A stretch of 57,394 bases of DNA from Acidobacteriota bacterium. Its GTDB lineage: Bacteria > Acidobacteriota > Terriglobia > Bryobacterales > UBA6623. Below the pieces are notes generated by a model. It saw only the letters and a list, made by a program, of their open reading frames with translations, searched no databases and was not told where the DNA came from. Of the stretch, positions 52,409 through 57,394 are shown piece by piece (the first letter of the stretch is position 1; each line of letters begins with the position of its first letter). The stretch spans positions 1 through 57,394 of the forward strand of contig WGMB01000014.1 of NCBI GenBank assembly GCA_016125275.1, given 5' to 3'. The position numbers were made by a program, and so were the translations under genes.

Positions 52409-53854
52409 GTGAGATCAACGTCGACCCGCCGTGAATTCCTGACCGCCGCCGGCGCCGCAACTCTGACGGCCTGCGCCCCCGAAGCGCAAGTGGAGGCGGC
52501 GCGCCCGCCGAACATTCTGCTGGTGGTGCCGGACCAGCAGCGTCACGACTGGCTGGGCGCCGGCGGAGTGATCCCCGTTCGAACCCCGAACGTCGACGCT
52601 CTCGCCGCCCGCGGCGTGCGCTTTACCAATGCTGTGTGCGCCTCGCCGCTGTGCGCGCCGTCGAGGGCCTGCCTGGCCTCCGGCAAAGAGTACGACCGCT
52701 GCGGCGTGCCCAGCAACGGCTTCAACTATCCGCTCGACCAAACCACCTACTACCAACTGCTGCGCGACGCCGGCTATCACGTGATGGGCTGCGGCAAGTT
52801 CGACCTCCACAAGGCCACCGAGGACTGGGGCCTGGACGGCAAGCATCTGCTGCCGGAATGGGGGTTTTCCGACGGCATCGACAACGCCGGCAAGTGGGAC
52901 GCCATCCGGAGCGGCTCAAAACAGCCCGCCGAGCCTTACATGGGCTACCTACATGAGACCGGTCTGCTGGAGATGCATGTGGCGGACTTCGAGCGCCGCC
53001 GCGGCCTGGGAGGCTATTCGTTCACTGACCCCACGCCGCTGCCGGAGCACGCCTATTGCGACAACTGGATCGGCGCCCAGGCGAGTCGTCTGCTAGATGC
53101 CGCCCCGGCCGGCAAGCCCTGGCACCTACAGGTGAACTTCACCGGGCCGCACGATCCCCTCGACGCCACGGCTCGCATGGTGGACGGCTACCGGGGGGTC
53201 GAAAACTTCCCCCAACCCAACGGCAACACCCAGCTCTCGCCGGAAGTGCACGTGGCGGTGCGGCAGAACTATTCCGCCATGATCGAGAACATCGACCGCT
53301 GGCTGGGCCTCTTGCTCGAGAAGGTCGAGAGCCGAGGCGAGCTCGACAACACGCTCGTCGTGTTTACCAGCGACCACGGCGAAATGTTGGGCGACCACAA
53401 TTTTTGGAAGAAGCGCCTGCCCTATCAACCGTCCGTGGGCGTGCCGCTGGTGGCGGCCGGGCCCGGCGTGCGAGGCGGCCGCACCACCGATGCACTAGCC
53501 AGCGTGATGGACCTGGCCGCGACGTTCCTGGAAGCCGCCGGCGTAGCGGTCCCCGCAACGATGGACAGTCGCTCGCTGATGCCGTTGCTGCGTGGCGACG
53601 CCGAACAGCATCGCGAGATTCTGCACAGCGGCATGGACCCCTGGCGCATGGTCTTTGACGGACAGTACAAGCTGGTGCGCGGGTTCGACGATTCGATTTC
53701 GGAGTACTACTCCAGCCGCAATCTACCGACGTACGCCGAAATGCAGCAGTTCACGCTGCTGTTCGACCGTGACGCGGACCCCCTGGAGAACGTCAACCTA
53801 GCCGCCAAGGCCCCGGACGTCGTGAAGCGCCTGGAGGCCGCGCTGCCTGCCTGA
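52409..53854 (+). CDS. Type I (formylglycine) sulfatase, exported, probably a lipoprotein
   Basis: 481 residues from a GTG start. The N-terminus STRREFLTAAGAATLTAC combines a twin-arginine signal with a lipobox-like LTAC ending at C22, suggesting a Tat-exported lipoprotein. The sulfatase signature CAPSR places the residue to be converted to formylglycine at C82; FTSDHGEMLGDHNFWKK carries the second metal-site residues. It should remove sulfate esters from an organic substrate such as a polysaccharide. The activating enzyme gene is not in the window. Starts 18 bases after the TIGR03437 gene. Confidence 0.92.
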   Translation: MRSTSTRREFLTAAGAATLTACAPEAQVEAARPPNILLVVPDQQRHDWLGAGGVIPVRTPNVDALAARGVRFTNAVCASPLCAPSRACLASGKEYDRCGVPSNGFNYPLDQTTYYQLLRDAGYHVMGCGKFDLHKATEDWGLDGKHLLPEWGFSDGIDNAGKWDAIRSGSKQPAEPYMGYLHETGLLEMHVADFERRRGLGGYSFTDPTPLPEHAYCDNWIGAQASRLLDAAPAGKPWHLQVNFTGPHDPLDATARMVDGYRGVENFPQPNGNTQLSPEVHVAVRQNYSAMIENIDRWLGLLLEKVESRGELDNTLVVFTSDHGEMLGDHNFWKKRLPYQPSVGVPLVAAGPGVRGGRTTDALASVMDLAATFLEAAGVAVPATMDSRSLMPLLRGDAEQHREILHSGMDPWRMVFDGQYKLVRGFDDSISEYYSSRNLPTYAEMQQFTLLFDRDADPLENVNLAAKAPDVVKRLEAALPA

Positions 53855-53857
53855 TCG

Positions 53858-55348
53858 CTACTGGGCGGGCGTGCGAAAACAGCGCCCGAGGAAGGTGAAT
53901 TTCAGGTTCGGTTCGAGGGGAATCTTAAAGACTCCTCGATCCCTGGCGATCCGCCCCTGCCCTGCGGCGTCGTCATCCCAATGCGTTCCCGGCGGAGGGA
54001 CGGCGATTGCCGTTCCGTCGGCAGGCAGGGGAATCACAGCCGTTCCGCCGGGCGGCGCCGCCCGGCGAAGTCCTTGATAGAGAACCGGCCCGCCGGAACC
54101 GTCCAGCAGATCCACGATCGGCGTCTCGGGAAAGTAGTAGCCGAGATGGCGGCGGGTGATCAGGTAGGGGTCGGCGGCCAGCAGCACGATGCGTCCCTTC
54201 TCGGCGGCCTCTTCGATGGCCGTCAGCCCGTCCGCGGCGAAGCGCCGGTAGAGCTCGATCTGGTCAAAGTAGCCGGTCGAACGCTCCAGGCCCGGCCAAG
54301 GGTGGCGGAAACCCAGAAAGCTGATCCAACCGCTGGCCAGCAGAAGGCCGGCGACAGCCCAGTCGCGCGACGCAAACGGCGTCCGCCAATGCGTGAGGAC
54401 GTACGCTCCAGCCAAACAGACCGGCGGCGCGGCCTGCAGCGCCTGATCCGGGTGGTGGATGTGCGCCAGCGCCTGGAACAGGAAGCCCGGCGCCGTCCAG
54501 ACGGCGAGGAAAGGTAGCGCCTCCGGGGACGGCTTCCGTAGCCGGAAGCTCGGCAGGGCCCGCAGGCCCAGGGCCCACACCCAGCACAAGGCGCCTCCAA
54601 AGGTCCAAGCGGCGGCCAAACCAAGCTGCCGGAGTGTGAAGGCGTCGCCGCTGCGCTCGGCGAGGTAGCCCGCGTTGAGTCGCCAGAGCGGGACCGGCCC
54701 GCCTGCGGTCACAGCCAACGGCCCCAGCCAGGCCAGCAACCCGACGGCAAACAGCGCCAGCGTTCGCCGCACCGCCGTGGGAGTCCAGGCGACCTTCGAG
54801 GCGACGTAGATCCACAGGGGAGACAGATACAAGAGCAGCTCGGGCCGGAAGCCCGCCGCGACCGCCAAAGCCCCGGCGGCGACGGCGGCGTCGAGTCCCG
54901 ATCGGTTGCGCAGCGCTCGCCAGAGCAACAGCGCCGTCACGGCGCTGCCGGCCGCGAGGAAGGTGCGCACCGGATTGGCGACGCCCGCGTACCAGAGCGT
55001 CGGATGCACCAGGAGCAGGACGGCCACGGCCACGCCGGCCCATTCGCCGAACATTGCCCGGCCCAGCCTCCAGCAAGCTGCCACGGCAATCGCCGAGCCG
55101 ATTACGCCCGCCATGGCCAGCGCGTCCACCGGATGGACCAACGTCAGGTTGATCCAGCGAAGCAGCAGGACGAAGAGCGGGTAGCCGGGCGGCTGCGGTT
55201 GATGCGCTGCGGGGTCAAAGTGTTCGAGTGCCAGGGCGAAGTTGACGGAGTCGTAGGTGGGCAGGATCGGCGGCTCGAGGGCGAGCCTCGAAGTGGCGAC
55301 GAGCGTCAGGATGCAGAGGTCGCCGATCCAAGCCGTCTTCCCGCGCAT
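53858..55348 (-). CDS. Polytopic membrane protein, GT-C glycosyltransferase-like
   Basis: 496 residues with about ten hydrophobic helices in the first 370 residues and a soluble C-terminal part. An acidic YDSVNFALALEHFDP segment after the first helix and PPGYPLFVLLLRW in the next loop match the first-loop pattern of GT-C enzymes (PMT/ArnT-like) that use polyprenyl-linked sugars. The C-terminal 120 residues (ending PEPNLKFTF-like beta strands) are not recognised. Convergent with the sulfatase with a three-base gap. Function inferred only from topology and these motifs. Confidence 0.6.
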   Translation of the reverse strand: MRGKTAWIGDLCILTLVATSRLALEPPILPTYDSVNFALALEHFDPAAHQPQPPGYPLFVLLLRWINLTLVHPVDALAMAGVIGSAIAVAACWRLGRAMFGEWAGVAVAVLLLVHPTLWYAGVANPVRTFLAAGSAVTALLLWRALRNRSGLDAAVAAGALAVAAGFRPELLLYLSPLWIYVASKVAWTPTAVRRTLALFAVGLLAWLGPLAVTAGGPVPLWRLNAGYLAERSGDAFTLRQLGLAAAWTFGGALCWVWALGLRALPSFRLRKPSPEALPFLAVWTAPGFLFQALAHIHHPDQALQAAPPVCLAGAYVLTHWRTPFASRDWAVAGLLLASGWISFLGFRHPWPGLERSTGYFDQIELYRRFAADGLTAIEEAAEKGRIVLLAADPYLITRRHLGYYFPETPIVDLLDGSGGPVLYQGLRRAAPPGGTAVIPLPADGTAIAVPPPGTHWDDDAAGQGRIARDRGVFKIPLEPNLKFTFLGRCFRTPAQ

Positions 55349-55529
55349 GGCCGAGAGGGTTGCAGGCGCGGGACCGACGCTAAGTTCTTTGATTGCAGCG
55401 AGCCTCTGGCCGAGACGGGCCCCTCCGACCCGCCGGTGGATCAGCTTGACTCACCGAGACCGCCAAGCCGCCGGGGTGCACAAGGGCCCAAATCCCTGCT
55501 AAACTGGACATCGAGATCCACATATCGCG

Positions 55530-55970
55530 ATGTTTTCGCAAACTGCTGAATACGCCCTCCGCGCCGTCGTCTGTCTAGCCGACGCGGCCCCTGCCGCCCG
55601 CACGTCGCAGCAGATCGCGGAGCTCACCCAGGCGCCTCGCGACTATCTGTCAAAGATTCTGCAGGCGTTGGGCCGAGCCGACTTGGTGGCGGCACAGCGA
55701 GGCAAACGCGGCGGATTCTCGCTGACACGGGCTGCGGAAGAGATCACGCTCTACGACGTGCTGGAGGCCGTCGACCCCATCCCGCGCATCCGCCGCTGCC
55801 CGCTGGGACTGCGGGCGCACCGCACACAGCTCTGCCCGCTCCACCGGAGGCTCGACAGCGCCATGGAATCCGTCGAGAGGGAGCTACGGGGGGCCACCAT
55901 CGCGGAGATGATGCGGCCCGACGCGGGCGTGCGTCCGCTGTGCGAGATCGTGGAGGCGGCCCATGCTTAG
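55530..55970 (+). CDS. Rrf2-family transcriptional regulator with cluster-type cysteines
   Basis: 146 residues. The winged helix is MFSQTAEYALRAVVCLA to LSKILQALGRADLVAAQRGKRGGF, matching Rrf2 proteins such as IscR and NsrR. In the cluster region RRCPLGLRAHRTQLCPLH gives C90 and C102, with C138 near the C-terminus. The usual third closely spaced loop cysteine is not obvious, so iron-sulfur binding is possible but unproven. The stop overlaps the start of the monoheme gene by eight bases, so the two are co-transcribed. A TAAACT hexamer lies about 24 bases before the ATG. Confidence 0.9.
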   Translation: MFSQTAEYALRAVVCLADAAPAARTSQQIAELTQAPRDYLSKILQALGRADLVAAQRGKRGGFSLTRAAEEITLYDVLEAVDPIPRIRRCPLGLRAHRTQLCPLHRRLDSAMESVERELRGATIAEMMRPDAGVRPLCEIVEAAHA

Positions 55971-57237
55971 CCGCTGCATCGCCTGTGCGATCGTGCTGGT
56001 CGCCTGCGTCGGCTGGGCGCTCGACCGGCCCGCCAGCCTCATCGACGAGTCCCGCATCCTCCCTTCCGAGCACCCCGCCATCGACTACTGGCGGGCCGAC
56101 CCCAACGACGCCGTCGCCCGGCTGCAGCGCCGCCTGAGCGGGGGCGAAATCCAGCTCTCCTTCGACGAACGCTTCGGCTACCTGCCCGCCGTGCTCGACG
56201 CGCTGGACGTGCCGCGGTCGTCGCAAGTCCTGGTGTTCTCGAAGACCAGCTTCCAGGCGTCCCGCATCTTCCCGCGCGTTCCCCGGGCGCTCTATCACAA
56301 CGAAGAGGTTTCGGTGGGTTGGGTGGACGGTGGCGACGTTGTCGAGATCGCGTCGCTCGACCCGAAGCTCGGCGTCGTGTTCTACACGCTGCCTCAAGAA
56401 CAGACTCGGCGCCCGCAGTTCGCGCCGCGGACGACCGAGTGCATCTCTTGCCACGCCGGCTCTTATACGCTCGGCGTTCCAGGGCTGCTGGTGCGTTCGG
56501 TGCACCCGGACCAATCGGGGACGCCGCAACGCACGCCCAGCTTCATCACCGACCATCGTAGCCCTCTGTCGGAGCGCTGGGGCGGCTGGTATGTCTCGGG
56601 GCGGCACGGCTCGCAGCGGCACATGGGCAACGCCACCTACGAGCGGGACCAGTCGGCGCTGCCGTTGATCGGCTCCCAGACGCAGAACGTCGCCAAGCTC
56701 CAGCCCTACGTCAGCCCGTACAACTACCTGCGCTCCACCAGTGACATCGTCTCGCTGATGACGCTCGAGCACCAGACGCGCATGACGAACCTGATCACGC
56801 GCCTGGGCTACGTGGCGCGCATCGCCGAGCGCGATGGGGTGACGCCGGAGGCCCGCCGCGAGATCGAGAACACGGCCGAGGAGTTGCTGCGCTACCTGCT
56901 CTTCACCGACGAAGCCCCGCTGGAGGCGCCGGTCGAAGGCGACCCGGAGTACGCAGAGGCGTTCGAGGCGCGCGGCCCGCGGGACAGTCAGGGGCGCTCG
57001 CTGCATCAGCTCGACCTGCAAACGCGCCTGCTGCGGTATCCATGCAGCTACATGATCGACTCCGAGGCGATGGAGTCTCTGCCGGCTGTGGCGAAGGATC
57101 GCGTCTACCGGCGCCTGTGGGAAGTGCTGACGGGCCGGGACGAGTCGCCGGCGTTCGGCTCGCTGGGGAAAGAGGACCGGCGGGCGATCCATGAGATCTT
57201 GGCGGGCACGAAGAAGGATCTGCCGGAATATTGGTAG
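55963..57237 (+). CDS. Exported single-heme protein of an uncharacterised family
   Basis: 424 residues. A signal peptide (about 1-20) and one CxxCH heme site (C160, C163, H164) in ECISCHAGS. Conserved-looking segments on both sides are SSQVLVFSKTSFQASRIFPR, ALYHNEEVSVGW, LGVVFYTL and FITDHRSPLSERWGGWYVSG. I recall this pattern from uncharacterised planctomycete and acidobacterial proteins annotated only as hypothetical or cytochrome c-like. The size suggests a large enzyme-like domain around the heme. It overlaps the Rrf2 gene by eight bases and may be controlled by it. Confidence 0.75.
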   Translation: MLSRCIACAIVLVACVGWALDRPASLIDESRILPSEHPAIDYWRADPNDAVARLQRRLSGGEIQLSFDERFGYLPAVLDALDVPRSSQVLVFSKTSFQASRIFPRVPRALYHNEEVSVGWVDGGDVVEIASLDPKLGVVFYTLPQEQTRRPQFAPRTTECISCHAGSYTLGVPGLLVRSVHPDQSGTPQRTPSFITDHRSPLSERWGGWYVSGRHGSQRHMGNATYERDQSALPLIGSQTQNVAKLQPYVSPYNYLRSTSDIVSLMTLEHQTRMTNLITRLGYVARIAERDGVTPEARREIENTAEELLRYLLFTDEAPLEAPVEGDPEYAEAFEARGPRDSQGRSLHQLDLQTRLLRYPCSYMIDSEAMESLPAVAKDRVYRRLWEVLTGRDESPAFGSLGKEDRRAIHEILAGTKKDLPEYW

Positions 57238-57266
57238 CGACCGGGGCGAGACTCTAGTGTAGTGCC

Positions 57267-57394
57267 TCACACACTTTGAACATTATGGAGGGCCTTGCGG
57301 GCGCGCGTGACCTTGGCGAGGATGTCGGAGGCTTTCGCGGTCCAAATGAAGGGCTTGGGATCCTCGTTGTGCTTGTCGATGTAGGTCTCGACAG
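57267..57394 (-). mobile_element. IS630-family transposase, C-terminal fragment (element continues beyond right edge)
   Basis: The minus strand encodes the last 42 residues of a transposase: DKHNEDPKPFIWTAKASDIL then AKVTRARKALHNVQSV and a TGA stop. The DPKPFxWT segment is typical of the end of IS630-type DDE transposases. The IS end should lie in the next few dozen bases; a CTAG at 57254-57257 could mark the TA target site. No inverted repeat can be checked because the other end is outside. Confidence 0.8.

Overview
This 57.4 kb, high-GC window reads as a chromosomal segment of an acidobacterium, most likely a Bryobacterales or Solibacter-type soil organism. The main clue is the large secreted protein at 49784-52390. 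Its C-terminal third resembles the TIGR03437 domain, which is characteristic of that group. Other fitting signs are many Tat-type signals, secreted beta-propellers, a PQQ dehydrogenase, TPR/multiheme cytochromes and a nidogen-like secreted protease. The window is mostly vertical-looking and gene-dense. The only mobile DNA seen is an IS630-type transposase end at the right edge, and no gene-free stretch exceeds 300 bases.

Layout. 1-730 (minus): promoter, tRNA-Thr(TGT), tRNA-Gly(TCC), tRNA-Thr(GGT), tRNA-Tyr(GTA) and the start of tuf. 775-7229 (minus): TldE/TldD metalloprotease pair, polysaccharide deacetylase, seven-heme TPR cytochrome. 7365-9358 (plus): sulfotransferase and a secreted acetamidase/formamidase. 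9369-11898 (minus): type I phosphodiesterase and family 2 glycosyltransferase. 12021-13577 (plus): lipoyl synthase and a lone gluconate-2-dehydrogenase gamma-type protein. A strong terminator separates these from a cupin gene, which is divergent from a receiver/CheX signalling protein. 15522-19563 (minus): a secreted protein with kinase-like motifs, an Omp85-type barrel and a Gfo/Idh/MocA dehydrogenase. 19669-23770: genes that converge on tRNA wobble-base modification (gluQ, nifS-like desulfurase, mnmA, tRNA-Ile2) with a SAM hydrolase between them. 23796-28469 (minus): zinc-ribbon membrane protein, DUF3604 PHP protein, PQQ dehydrogenase, plus an orphan plus-strand terminator that suggests a small RNA. 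28511-31979 (plus): a dimethylformamidase-like protein and a C45-type Ntn hydrolase. 31986-36036 (minus): glyS, glyQ, adenosine deaminase. 36090-45240 (plus): a beta-propeller protein, then an exporter operon of three HlyD-type adaptors, a MacB-type permease and a TolC-type channel. 45305-53854: secreted zincin, M19 dipeptidase, leucyl/arginyl transferase, TIGR03437 protein, sulfatase. 53858-57237: GT-C-like membrane protein, Rrf2 regulator overlapping a monoheme protein gene.

Two genome-style signals recur. Many genes have a TANNNT -10-like hexamer ending only 6-8 bases before the start codon with no Shine-Dalgarno sequence, which predicts leaderless transcripts. Neighbouring genes are also packed extremely tightly. 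The candidates most worth follow-up are the secreted kinase-fold protein next to the Omp85 barrel, the orphan small RNA, the ATPase-less three-adaptor exporter, the receiver/pseudo-receiver/CheX fusion and the Rrf2/monoheme pair. No CRISPR array, prophage or obvious defence island was seen.
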